Positions 16,316-24,533 of a DNA stretch of 64,000 nt are shown here, piece after piece (position 1 is the stretch's first letter; each line of letters opens with the position of its first letter). Origin of the DNA: Prosthecomicrobium pneumaticum (GTDB lineage: Bacteria; Pseudomonadota; Alphaproteobacteria; Rhizobiales; Kaistiaceae). The DNA lies in the NCBI RefSeq assembly GCF_014199915.1, contig NZ_JACHOO010000001.1, positions 672,328 to 736,327 on the forward strand, in the 5' to 3' direction. The notes beneath the pieces are model-generated. The model had not been told where the DNA came from and did not search any database. It saw nothing but the letters and a program-made list of their open reading frames with translations. The position numbers and the translations under genes were made by a program.

Positions 16316-17464
16316 ATGCGGGACCTGAAGATCGGCGTCGTCGGCTGCGGCAACATCGCCGGAACATACTTGCGCAACGCGGCCCTCTTCCGCGGCGTGC
16401 GGCTCACCGCCTGTGCCGATGTCGTGCACGAGGCCGCAGAAAGACGCGCCGCGGAGTTCGGTCTGCGGGCGCTCCCGGTCGGCGCCCTGCTCGCCGATCC
16501 GGAGGTCGATCTCGTCCTCAACCTCACCATCCCGGCGGCGCATTTCGACGTCTCGCTCGGCGCGCTCTCGGCCGGCAAGCACGTCTTCACCGAGAAGCCG
16601 CTCGCCGTCACGGCGGCCGAGGGCCGGCGCCTCGTCGAGGAAGCGGCGGCGCGCGGGCTCGCCATCGGTTCGGCGCCCGACACCTTTCTCGGCGCCGCCG
16701 GCCGGCTCGCCCGGCGCCTGATCGACGAGGGCGCGATCGGCAAACCGGTCGCCGGCACCGCCTTCATGATGACGCGCGGCATGGAGCACTGGCACCCCAA
16801 CCCGCAATTCTACTATCAGCGCGGCGGCGGCCCGGTGCTCGACATGGGTCCCTATTACCTGACCATGCTCGTCAACCTGCTCGGTCCGGCGCGTCGCGTC
16901 ACCGCCTTCGCGACCTCCGGCGAGGCCGAGCGGCTGATCACCGCCGACGGGCCGTTCAAGAACACGACTTTCGCGGTCGGTACGCCGACCACGGTCATGT
17001 CGGTCGTCGAGTTCGTCGCCGGTGCAGTCGTCACGGTCGGCATGAGCTGGGACGTCTTCAGGCACGGCCAGCACCCGATCGAACTGCACGGCACGGCGGG
17101 GTCGCTCCGCCTGCCCGATCCCGACACCTTCGGCGGCACGGTCGAGCTCAGCCGGCGCGGCGCCGCTTGGGAGGAGCACTCGACCGCCCAGATGCTGCAC
17201 GGCGTCATCAACTGGCCGTTCGGCGCGCCCGACCGGGCGAACTACCGGATGATCGGCATCGCCGATCTCGCCCGCGGCCTCGCCGACGGCCGGCCGCCGC
17301 GCGCCTCGGGCGCGTTGGCGCTGCACGTTCTCGAGATCATGGAGGGCATCCTCGCCTCGGCCGAGGCGGACCGGCCGGTCACGCTGCCGGCGGCGGAGAT
17401 CCGCCCCGCCGCGCTCGGTGAAGGCGAGGCCGCCGGCCTGATGGCCGAGCCGGTTGCGGCGTGA
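16316..17464 (+). CDS. Gfo/Idh/MocA-family oxidoreductase
   Basis: A 382-residue NAD(P)-dependent sugar dehydrogenase. The Rossmann motif GVVGCGNIAG lies at 7-16, the EKPLAV motif near 98-103, and the second domain contains GGGPVLDMGPYYLTML with the family Asp and Tyr. A strong GGAGGAG lies nine bases before the ATG. It diverges from operon B, sharing a 195-base control region, so it is probably co-regulated and works in the same pathway, perhaps reducing a keto-sugar or acting as a hydratase-like partner as in levoglucosan clusters. It ends six bases from the convergent eIF2B-like gene. Confidence 0.9.
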   Translation: MRDLKIGVVGCGNIAGTYLRNAALFRGVRLTACADVVHEAAERRAAEFGLRALPVGALLADPEVDLVLNLTIPAAHFDVSLGALSAGKHVFTEKPLAVTAAEGRRLVEEAAARGLAIGSAPDTFLGAAGRLARRLIDEGAIGKPVAGTAFMMTRGMEHWHPNPQFYYQRGGGPVLDMGPYYLTMLVNLLGPARRVTAFATSGEAERLITADGPFKNTTFAVGTPTTVMSVVEFVAGAVVTVGMSWDVFRHGQHPIELHGTAGSLRLPDPDTFGGTVELSRRGAAWEEHSTAQMLHGVINWPFGAPDRANYRMIGIADLARGLADGRPPRASGALALHVLEIMEGILASAEADRPVTLPAAEIRPAALGEGEAAGLMAEPVAA

Positions 17465-17470
17465 GCGGGC

Positions 17471-18388
17471 TCAGGCGGCGCCGGCGATCGCCTTCGCCGC
17501 CTCGACCACCGCAGCGGGCGCGAGCACGCCGCGGTCGGTGACGTAGGAAGCGACGAGCGCCGCGGGCACGACCTCGAAGAACTGGTTGAAGACGGTGACG
17601 CGCCCGCTTGCCGCCATCTCCCAGTCCTCGACCAGTTCCTCGGCGGGCCGCATCTCCATCGACACCTCGGCGGCATCACCGAGATGCACCTTCGAGAGTT
17701 CGCCGGCGACATGATAGGGCACGCCGAATTCCCGGCAGATCAGCGCCGCCGGCAGCGAGCCGGTCTTGTTGGCGAACGAGCCATCGGCGAGGATCGCATC
17801 GGCGCCGACGATGCAGAGATCGGCCTTCCGCGCCGCGATCGCCATGCCGGCGTCGGAATAGAGTTCGAGCCGCACCGGCAGGTCGGCGAGCGCGCTCGCG
17901 AGCAGCCGGCTCTCGCGGAGCGGCCGCGATTCCATCAGCTGGATGGTGAGGCCCGGGCAGGCCTCGGCCGCCGCCTTGAGCACGAAGGTCAGCGATTCGC
18001 TGTAGGAATGCGTCATCACCACCTGGCCGGGGCGGAACAGCGACAGGCCGTGCGCCCCGAGCGAGGCGATCGCCCGCTCCGATTCGGCGATGAAGCCGCG
18101 CATCGCCGCGGCGATCGCCGCCGCCGCCTCGCCGACCGGCAGGGGGCCGCCGGACGCGAGCGCGTCCCGGGCGATCCGCGCGACGGCGGAAACGCTCGTC
18201 ATCGACGGCTTGGTCGCGACGCCCCAGCGCGCCGCCTCCTCGATCGCCGCGTCGAAGGCCGCACGGTCGGCGCCGGCGTTCCGCTCGGCGGTCAGCGCGA
18301 TCACCTCGGCGACGGCACGGCCGAACCGGCTGCCGCCCTTCACCTCGTTGTTGTCGACGGCGGCGCGGATCTCTTCGAGCTTGGGCAT
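17471..18388 (-). CDS. eIF-2B alpha/beta/delta-family protein (sugar-phosphate isomerase fold)
   Basis: A 305-residue member of the eIF2B/MtnA/ribose-1,5-bisphosphate isomerase fold. Family motifs are NNEVKGGSRFG (13-23), MTHSYSES (125-132), ESRPLRESR (153-161, sugar-phosphate contact) and VGADAILADGSFANKTGS (194-211) with catalytic Asp197 and Lys208. The catalytic cysteine of MtnA and R15P isomerase (THC) is Ser128 here, so standard isomerase activity is doubtful. It follows a PfkB kinase gene in operon C, a pairing known from archaeal pentose-bisphosphate pathways, but no RuBisCO is present. The start at 18388 has AGGA eight bases upstream; an ATG at 18397 is the alternative. Confidence 0.8.
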   Translation of the reverse strand: MPKLEEIRAAVDNNEVKGGSRFGRAVAEVIALTAERNAGADRAAFDAAIEEAARWGVATKPSMTSVSAVARIARDALASGGPLPVGEAAAAIAAAMRGFIAESERAIASLGAHGLSLFRPGQVVMTHSYSESLTFVLKAAAEACPGLTIQLMESRPLRESRLLASALADLPVRLELYSDAGMAIAARKADLCIVGADAILADGSFANKTGSLPAALICREFGVPYHVAGELSKVHLGDAAEVSMEMRPAEELVEDWEMAASGRVTVFNQFFEVVPAALVASYVTDRGVLAPAAVVEAAKAIAGAA

Positions 18389-18435
18389 CACGGGCATCCT
18401 GGAAGGCGGGTGGATCGGGGGGCGAGGATGAGGGA

Positions 18436-19335
18436 TCAGCGGGCCGGACGGCCGCCGAGCCGCGTCACGGTCGCCGCGCCGGCGGCGACGCCGCTTTCGA
18501 GCGCGGCTTCGAGGTCCCGGCCGGCGAGATGCGCGGCGAGGAAGGCGGCGAGAAAGGAATCGCCCGCCCCCGTGGTGTCGACCGCAATCACCGCCGGCGG
18601 CATCGCGGTGACCGTCCGGCCGGCCTGCCGCGCCTCGGCGGCGAGCGGACCGCGCTTGATCACCACGGTGCGATAGAGGCCGGCGAGCCGGGCGAACTGC
18701 GCCTCGGGTTCGGCCGTTCCGGTCAAGACCGCCGCCTCCTCGCCGTTGGGGAAGCAGAAATCGGCGCCCCGCGTCCAGTCGAGGAAATCGGCGGGGCCGA
18801 TCTCGGCGAGGAAGCTCGCCGAGGCGGGGTCGACCGAGACGGCGATGCCGGCGGCGCGCGCCCGGGCGAGGAAGCCGAGCACGGCCGCCCGCGGCCCGGG
18901 CGCCACGAGGGCATAGCCCGAGACATGGACGAGATCGGCGCCCTCAAGCAGCGCGTCGGGCAGGTCGTCGACTGTGAGCGCGTCATTGGCGCCGCGGTCG
19001 GTGAAGAAGCTCCGCTCGCCATCCGGCGCGACGAGGGTGACGAGCATGCCGGACGGCAGCGCCGCATCCGCGGCGAGCCGGGGCTCGACCCCCGCTTCGG
19101 CGAAGGTCGCGGCGAGCGCATCGCGATCGCCCACGCCGACCCGCGCGACGAAGCGGACGGCGACGCCGAAATGGGCGAACCACGCCGCCTGATTAGCGCC
19201 GGAACCACCCGGCAGCATGCGGATCGTCGCGCGCCGGTCCGAGCCGCGGATCATCTCGCCCTCGGCGCGCACGATGACGTCGGTCATCACGTCGCCGATC
19301 ACCACGACGACCGGCCGGCCCGCCGCGTCAGCCAT
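18436..19335 (-). CDS. PfkB-family carbohydrate kinase
   Basis: A 299-residue ribokinase-family sugar kinase. The N-terminal substrate motif is MLPGGSGANQAAWFAHFG (about 40-57), and the C-terminal PfkB signature is DTTGAGDSFLAAF near 254-266 with the catalytic Asp in GAGD. ATP is the likely donor. In operon C it precedes the eIF2B-like gene by 47 bases and follows the M20 hydrolase gene. It would phosphorylate the sugar released or imported by the operon. A ribose-1-phosphate or nucleoside kinase activity is one possibility, by analogy with archaeal operons. GGAG lies seven bases before the ATG. Confidence 0.88.
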   Translation of the reverse strand: MADAAGRPVVVVIGDVMTDVIVRAEGEMIRGSDRRATIRMLPGGSGANQAAWFAHFGVAVRFVARVGVGDRDALAATFAEAGVEPRLAADAALPSGMLVTLVAPDGERSFFTDRGANDALTVDDLPDALLEGADLVHVSGYALVAPGPRAAVLGFLARARAAGIAVSVDPASASFLAEIGPADFLDWTRGADFCFPNGEEAAVLTGTAEPEAQFARLAGLYRTVVIKRGPLAAEARQAGRTVTAMPPAVIAVDTTGAGDSFLAAFLAAHLAGRDLEAALESGVAAGAATVTRLGGRPAR

Positions 19336-19428
19336 CTGTCGACTCCGGCGGCGTCAGGACGGGCGCGACGGACCTCGGTTGGCGACGGCGCGCCGCCCGG
19401 TGCCGATGCCCCTCCCCGCCCCGCATGC

Positions 19429-20745
19429 TCAGGCGCACCAGCGGGCGATGGTGAGCGCGATGGCGCGAGTGCAGTCGACGAGATCGGCAACCGAGACGTG
19501 CTCGTTCGGCTGGTGGGCCTGCGTCGGGTCGCCTGGACCGAAATTGAGCGTCGGCGTTTTGCCGAGCTCGGTCGGAATGCCCATGTCGGTGTGGGCGCCG
19601 GTGCCGGTCAGCTTCGGCGACAGGCCGGCGCTCGCCACCGCATCCTGCATCAAGGTCACGAAGGGATGCTCGGCCGGCACCTCGGCGCAGTCGGCGTCGA
19701 GGATCCATTCGATGCGGGCCGGGTGCTGCCGCAGATAGGGGTCGGCGTGGCAGACGGCGGCGATGTGCTCCTCGAACTCGCGCTTCACATGGCCGCCGAG
19801 CAGGAACTCGTCTTTTTCGGAAGGCAGGTACTGGATATCGACGACGATCTCCGCCCGGCCCGCCATCGACGCCGGATGCTCGCCGGCCTTGATCATGGTC
19901 GGGATGATCTGGTTCGGCAGGTCCATCAGCGGGTGGTTCTTCTTCGGGTCGAACTGCCAGCGGCGGTTCAGGATGTCGATGCCGTCGAGAATCTGGCGGC
20001 ACAGCCAGATCGCATCGACCGGTCCCGTCGAATACCACGGATTGGGCTGCAGTTCCGCATGGCCGCCGATGCCGTCGATGATGATCCGCGCCCACAGGAT
20101 GCCGTGGCAGATCGGCGCGATGGTGTTGGCGGTCGGCTCGGTCATGATGCCGACATCGGCGCGCCAGCCGCGATCGGCCATGGCGAGCGCGCCCATGCCG
20201 CCGATCTCCTCGTCGACCACCGTGCCCCAGACGACGTCGCCCGACAGCTCGACGCCGATCTCCTTCAGGATCTCGATCGCCATCAGCATGCAGGCGACGC
20301 CGCCCTTCATGTCGACGGCGCCGCGGCCGTAGATCTTGCCGTCGATCAGCTCGGACTTGAACGGATCGGTTTTCCAGTGCTCCGGCGGGCCAGGCGGCAC
20401 GACGTCGATATGGCCGGTCAGGAACACCGAGCGGCCGCCGCCCGTCCCCTTCAGCCGGCCGCCGAGATTCGGCCGGCCCTCGAAGGTGCGGCCCTTATGC
20501 GCCGCCGGCCCACCCTTGTATTTCTCGTAGAGCGCCGGGCCGTCGGGATCCCAGAGGTCGGTCTCGAAGCCGATCTTCTCGAGCCGGTCCTTCAGATAGA
20601 CTTGGCAGTCGTGCTCGCCCGGCCCCGCCTTGGTCGGATCCGACATCACGATCGAAGGGAAGTCGAGGATGTTCATCAGCGTCGCGGCGATGCGGTCCGC
20701 CCGCGCGGCGACGGCTTCGGCGATGGTGCGGTCGAGGTCCGACAT
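19429..20745 (-). CDS. M20-family peptidase/deacylase (ArgE/DapE type)
   Basis: A 438-residue zinc amidohydrolase. Metal ligands and catalytic residues are visible in FLTGHIDVVPPG (His, Asp), GRGAVDMKGG (bridging Asp), VVDEEIGGMGA (Glu-Glu pair) and GTGAHTDMG (His). A dimerisation domain is inserted between about 225 and 345. The family cleaves N-acyl amino acids, succinyl-diaminopimelate or dipeptides. Its place inside a sugar-uptake operon suggests that the imported compound has an amide or N-acyl group. Its ATG shares one base with the permease stop. The longer frame upstream is antisense overlap and was rejected as start. Confidence 0.88.
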   Translation of the reverse strand: MSDLDRTIAEAVAARADRIAATLMNILDFPSIVMSDPTKAGPGEHDCQVYLKDRLEKIGFETDLWDPDGPALYEKYKGGPAAHKGRTFEGRPNLGGRLKGTGGGRSVFLTGHIDVVPPGPPEHWKTDPFKSELIDGKIYGRGAVDMKGGVACMLMAIEILKEIGVELSGDVVWGTVVDEEIGGMGALAMADRGWRADVGIMTEPTANTIAPICHGILWARIIIDGIGGHAELQPNPWYSTGPVDAIWLCRQILDGIDILNRRWQFDPKKNHPLMDLPNQIIPTMIKAGEHPASMAGRAEIVVDIQYLPSEKDEFLLGGHVKREFEEHIAAVCHADPYLRQHPARIEWILDADCAEVPAEHPFVTLMQDAVASAGLSPKLTGTGAHTDMGIPTELGKTPTLNFGPGDPTQAHQPNEHVSVADLVDCTRAIALTIARWCA

Positions 20746-21698
20746 CAGGCTCTCCGGCGTGGAATCAGGAAATCGAGGAGGAGGACGAGAAGGAGCAGCG
20801 CGCCGACGATGCCGACCTGCCAGACGGTCGAGACATTGACGAATTGCAGGCCGGTCTTCAGCGTCACGATCATCAGGACGGCGATCAGCACGCCGATCAC
20901 GCCGCCCGAGCCGCCGGTGATCGCGATGCCGCCGAGCAGCGCCGCGGCGAGCGATTCGAGCTCGAGGTTGAGGCCGATATTCGGCCGGCCCGAGCCGAAC
21001 CAGGCGAGCGAGACGAGCGCCGCGAGGCCGGACAGCGCGCCCGACAGGCAATAGGCGAAGAAGCGGATGCGATCGACCCGGATGCCGACGAGATGGGCCG
21101 AGCGCTCATTGTAGCCCATCGCATAGAGCCAGCGGCCCCAGGCGGTGAAGGTGAGGATCACCGCCGCCGCGAGATAGGCGGGGAGCACGAGCGCAAGGAA
21201 GTGGTAGGGCACGCCGCCGACGAGGCCGCGGCCGAACGGCACCAGCCATTGCGGCACCCCCGACAGCGAGCCGCCGGCGGTCAGCGCCATGGCGAGGCCG
21301 CCATAGACGAACAGCGTGCCGAGGGTGGCGATCAGCGGCAGGATCCGGATCCGGGTGACGAGGATGCCGTTCACCGCGCCGAGCAGCGCCCCGATCGCCA
21401 CCGCGAGCACCGGCAGCGTGACAGGCGGTGCGCCGGCCTGCAGCGCCATCATCGACAGGATGGCGGAGAGCGAGACGATGCCGCCGACCGAGAGATCGAT
21501 CCCCGCCCCGCCGGCGAGCACGATCAGCGCCTGGCCGAGCGCGACGAGCGCCAGCATCGAGGCGAACTGCAGCACGGTCGAGACGAGCGAGGTCTGCAGG
21601 AAACGCGGCTGGTAGAGGCCGAAGGCGGCGACGATCGCCGCGAAGAGGACGAGGAGGATGACGAGCTTCAGCGCCGTCGAAGTGGTGCTGCGGGGCAT
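20745..21698 (-). CDS. Ribose-type ABC transporter permease (RbsC family)
   Basis: A 317-residue inner-membrane permease of the BPD_transp_2 family with eight or more hydrophobic segments. The family motif GIDLSVGG (about 65-72) and LESLAAALLGGIAITGGSGG (about 245-264) are present. It shares one base with the paralogous permease upstream at 21698. The two unlike permeases probably form a heterodimer, as in LsrC/D or RhaP/Q systems. Substrate type: monosaccharide, furanoside, nucleoside or AI-2-like compound. Confidence 0.9.
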   Translation of the reverse strand: MPRSTTSTALKLVILLVLFAAIVAAFGLYQPRFLQTSLVSTVLQFASMLALVALGQALIVLAGGAGIDLSVGGIVSLSAILSMMALQAGAPPVTLPVLAVAIGALLGAVNGILVTRIRILPLIATLGTLFVYGGLAMALTAGGSLSGVPQWLVPFGRGLVGGVPYHFLALVLPAYLAAAVILTFTAWGRWLYAMGYNERSAHLVGIRVDRIRFFAYCLSGALSGLAALVSLAWFGSGRPNIGLNLELESLAAALLGGIAITGGSGGVIGVLIAVLMIVTLKTGLQFVNVSTVWQVGIVGALLLLVLLLDFLIPRRRA

Positions 21699-22672
21699 CA
21701 CGGCGCTCCGAAGGCGAGCCGGCGCACACCGCCCGATGCGGCGAGACGCTCGAGCGACAGGGCGGCGAGGAGCAGGACGCCGGTGACCACCGGCTGCCAG
21801 AGCGAGGGCAGACCGACGATGGTGAAGCCGTTCTGCAGGACGCGGATGAGAAGCACGCCGAGCGCCGTGCCAAGAAGGCTCGCCCGGCCGCCGAGAATGC
21901 TCGTGCCGCCGAGCACGACGGCGGCGATCGCATCGAGCGCGACCGTCGAGCCGACCGTCATTTCGACGTTCCGGTAATTGGCGATGTAGAAGGTGGCGGC
22001 GAGACCGCACAGCGTGCCGGACACGACATAGGCGGCGAGCCGCACCCGCCGCACCGCGACGCCGGCGAGCCGGGCCCGCTCCTCGGCATTGCCGACCGCG
22101 AGCAGATGCAGGCCGAAGGGCGTCCGCCTGAGCACGACGAAGGCGGCGAGATAGGCGGCGAGGATGACGATATAGGAGGCCGGGAGGAAACCGCCGATCC
22201 GCGCCGCGAAGATGTCGGAGAGCGAGGACGGCAGGCCGGACAGCCAGCTGCCGCCCAAGAGCGCGAAGATCGCCGTGCGGTAGACGCCGAGCAGGCCGAT
22301 CGTCGCGACGATCGCCGGGATGCGGCCGAACACGATCACCGCGCCGGTGAAAGCCCCGAGCGCGGCGCCGACGAGCGGCCCGGCGAGCGCGGCGACCCAC
22401 GGGTCGGCGCCGGCGAGCAGCAGATTGCCGATCGCGATCGCGGCGATGCCGAGCACCATGCCGACCGAGACGTCGATACCGCCGATCGCCAGCACGAAGG
22501 TCAGGCCGAGGCCGACGACGAGCAGCTCGACGCTGTTGCGGACGACCTGGTAGAGATTGCCCGCCGAGAGATAGACGGGCGACAGGACGGCGAAGATCGC
22601 CATCGCGACGAGACCGGCGACGAGCAGGGTCAGCTCCCGCCCTCCGATCGATCCGGCGATCCTCGCGCCCAT
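21698..22672 (-). CDS. Ribose-type ABC transporter permease (RbsC family), second subunit
   Basis: A 324-residue permease with the same family motifs as its neighbour: GIDVSVGMVLG (about 63-73) and LDAIAAVVLGGTSILGGRAS (about 240-259). About eight to ten membrane segments are seen. It lies 15 bases after the binding-protein gene and overlaps the second permease by one base. It completes the transporter made of the genes at 22688-23671, 20745-21698 and 23717-24490. Confidence 0.9.
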   Translation of the reverse strand: MGARIAGSIGGRELTLLVAGLVAMAIFAVLSPVYLSAGNLYQVVRNSVELLVVGLGLTFVLAIGGIDVSVGMVLGIAAIAIGNLLLAGADPWVAALAGPLVGAALGAFTGAVIVFGRIPAIVATIGLLGVYRTAIFALLGGSWLSGLPSSLSDIFAARIGGFLPASYIVILAAYLAAFVVLRRTPFGLHLLAVGNAEERARLAGVAVRRVRLAAYVVSGTLCGLAATFYIANYRNVEMTVGSTVALDAIAAVVLGGTSILGGRASLLGTALGVLLIRVLQNGFTIVGLPSLWQPVVTGVLLLAALSLERLAASGGVRRLAFGAP

Positions 22673-22687
22673 GCGCCCGTCTCCGTC

Positions 22688-23671
22688 TCAGAAGTTGAAG
22701 CTGTCGACGTTCTCGGCGGTGAACACCGTCGGATCGCCGAGGAGCAGGATGCCGGTCTTCTCGTCATAGGGGATCGGGTGATCCATCCCCGGCACTTCGT
22801 TCGAGGCGACGAAGGGCTTGCCGTCGATCAGCTGCTTGCCGGCCCACACCGTCAGATAGCCGAGCGCCGCCGGGTCCCACAGCACGGTGAAGCCCATCGC
22901 GCCGCTCTTGATGTAGGAGCGGGCGGTGTTCGGGCTGCAATAGCCGGTGCCGACCACCTGGCCGACCTTGCCGGCGGACTCGATCGCCTGTCCGACGCCC
23001 GGGCAGGTGCTCGAGGCGACGGCGATCAGGCCCTTGAGGTCCGGATTGGCGGTCATCAGGTCGGAGGCGAGCTGGGCGGCGCGGTCCGAGGAGCCGCCGG
23101 CGAACTGCGGCTCGAGCAGCGTCACCTTCGGATATTTCTCCTTCACCCGGTCCTGGATGATCTTGATCCAGGCATTGAGGTTGGAGGACGTCGCCTCGCC
23201 GGAGACGAAGCCGATCTTCGCATCCTCGCCGACGCGCTTGACGAGCTCGTCGATCAGCGTCTCGCCGAGGCCCTGGTCGGAAGCCTGCGCGACATAGACG
23301 TCGCGGCCGCTGTCCGGCGCGTCGCTGTCGGAGGTGAAGAGCTTGAGGCCCTTCGCCTTTGCGTCCGCGACGACCGGAGCGATCGCCGAGGCGTCGATGA
23401 TCGAGATCGAGATCGCCTCGACGCCCTGATTGACGAGGTTCTGGACGATCTGCAGCTGATCGACCGGGTTGGCATCGACCGGGCCGGTGTAGATGAAGTC
23501 GACGCCGAAGGCCTCGGCCGCCTTCTTGCCGCCCTCCTCCATCGAATTGAAATACGGAATGCCGATCAGCTGCGGCACGAAGGCGACGCGCGGCTTGTCC
23601 TGGGCATGCGCGGCGCCGGCGAGGGCGGCGAGCGCCACCGTCGCGGCGAGAACGGATTTCAGCATCTTCAT
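22688..23671 (-). CDS. Periplasmic sugar-binding protein (RhaS/LsrB-like)
   Basis: A 327-residue periplasmic-binding protein of the ribose/autoinducer-2 class (Peripla_BP_4). The Sec signal is at 1-23 (MKMLKSVLAATVALAALAGA, then AHAQ). The mature start KPRVAFVPQLIGIPYF matches the first strand of the family, followed by the segments GVEAISISIIDASA and GLIAVASSTCPGVGQA. It serves the two RbsC-type permeases. Rhamnose, AI-2 or a related pentose-like ligand would fit the family; the exact ligand is unknown. Confidence 0.9.
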   Translation of the reverse strand: MKMLKSVLAATVALAALAGAAHAQDKPRVAFVPQLIGIPYFNSMEEGGKKAAEAFGVDFIYTGPVDANPVDQLQIVQNLVNQGVEAISISIIDASAIAPVVADAKAKGLKLFTSDSDAPDSGRDVYVAQASDQGLGETLIDELVKRVGEDAKIGFVSGEATSSNLNAWIKIIQDRVKEKYPKVTLLEPQFAGGSSDRAAQLASDLMTANPDLKGLIAVASSTCPGVGQAIESAGKVGQVVGTGYCSPNTARSYIKSGAMGFTVLWDPAALGYLTVWAGKQLIDGKPFVASNEVPGMDHPIPYDEKTGILLLGDPTVFTAENVDSFNF

Positions 23672-23716
23672 GTCTTCATTCCCCTCTGGTTGGCGCGAAC
23701 CACTCGCGCCTCTTGT

Positions 23717-24490
23717 TCATCCGAGGTGTTCCAAGGATCGCAGGCTTGGATGGGCGCCCGTGATGAATGAGACGATCTCTTCGGGATCGGTGTCGGCGCG
23801 CCGCCGCTCGGCGATCTTGCGGCCGCGGCGGAACACCACCATGCGGTCGGCGACCTCGAAGACGTCGGCAATGTTGTGGCTGATCAGCACGACGGCGCAG
23901 CCGCGCTCGGCGAGCCGGCGGACGAGGGCGAGCACCTTACGCGTCTCGGCGACGGCGAGCGCCGCGGTCGGCTCGTCCATGATGACGAGGCGGGCGTCGA
24001 GATTGAGCGCCCGGCAGATCGCCACCGCCTGACGCTGGCCGCCCGACAGGCCGCCGACCGGCATGTCGGGATTGGGGATGTGCGCGTCGAGCTCGTCGAG
24101 CAGCACGCCGACCCGCCGCCGCATCTCGGCCCGCTTCAGGAACGGGATACCGAGAATGCGCCGCACGTCCTCGCGGCCGAGATAGACGTTCTCGGCGACC
24201 GACAGGTTCTCCGACAGCGCGAGTTCCTGATAGATCGTCGCGATGCCGGCGGCCGCGGCGTCCTGCGGCGAGGCGAGGCTCACCGGCCGCCCCTCGATCG
24301 CGATCGTGCCGGCGCTCGGCCGGTGCGCGCCGGCGAGCACCTTGACGAAGGTCGACTTGCCGGCGCCGTTGTCGCCCAGAAGCGCGAGCACCTCGCCGCG
24401 ACGGATGTCCATGTCGACATCGGCGAGCGCGGTGACGCCGCCGAACTGCTTGCCGATGCCGCGCGCCTCGAGAAAAGCGTTGTCCGTCAC
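23717..24490 (-). CDS. Sugar ABC transporter ATPase, single-domain
   Basis: A 257-residue ATPase with Walker A GDNGAGKST (38-46), Q-loop YQELAL, signature LSGGQRQAV (about 148-156), Walker B LVIMDEPTAAL and switch ISHN. Ribose-type importers usually have a fused double ATPase of about 500 residues; this one has a single nucleotide-binding domain, as in FrcA-like fructose systems, and would act as a homodimer. The start is GTG at 24490, with AGGAGGAG about nine bases upstream. It lies between the GATase1-like gene and the binding protein in operon C. Confidence 0.9.
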   Translation of the reverse strand: MTDNAFLEARGIGKQFGGVTALADVDMDIRRGEVLALLGDNGAGKSTFVKVLAGAHRPSAGTIAIEGRPVSLASPQDAAAAGIATIYQELALSENLSVAENVYLGREDVRRILGIPFLKRAEMRRRVGVLLDELDAHIPNPDMPVGGLSGGQRQAVAICRALNLDARLVIMDEPTAALAVAETRKVLALVRRLAERGCAVVLISHNIADVFEVADRMVVFRRGRKIAERRRADTDPEEIVSFITGAHPSLRSLEHLG

Positions 24491-24533
24491 GGGCTTGTGC
24501 TCCTCCTTGGGGGGCTCTCAGCGCGCAGGGCTC

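Noticed and set aside
17471-19335. RuBisCO-linked AMP/nucleoside pathway
   Set aside because: A PfkB kinase and an eIF2B-like protein are adjacent, but no RuBisCO large subunit or AMP phosphorylase is in the window and the isomerase cysteine is missing, so the known pathway cannot be claimed.
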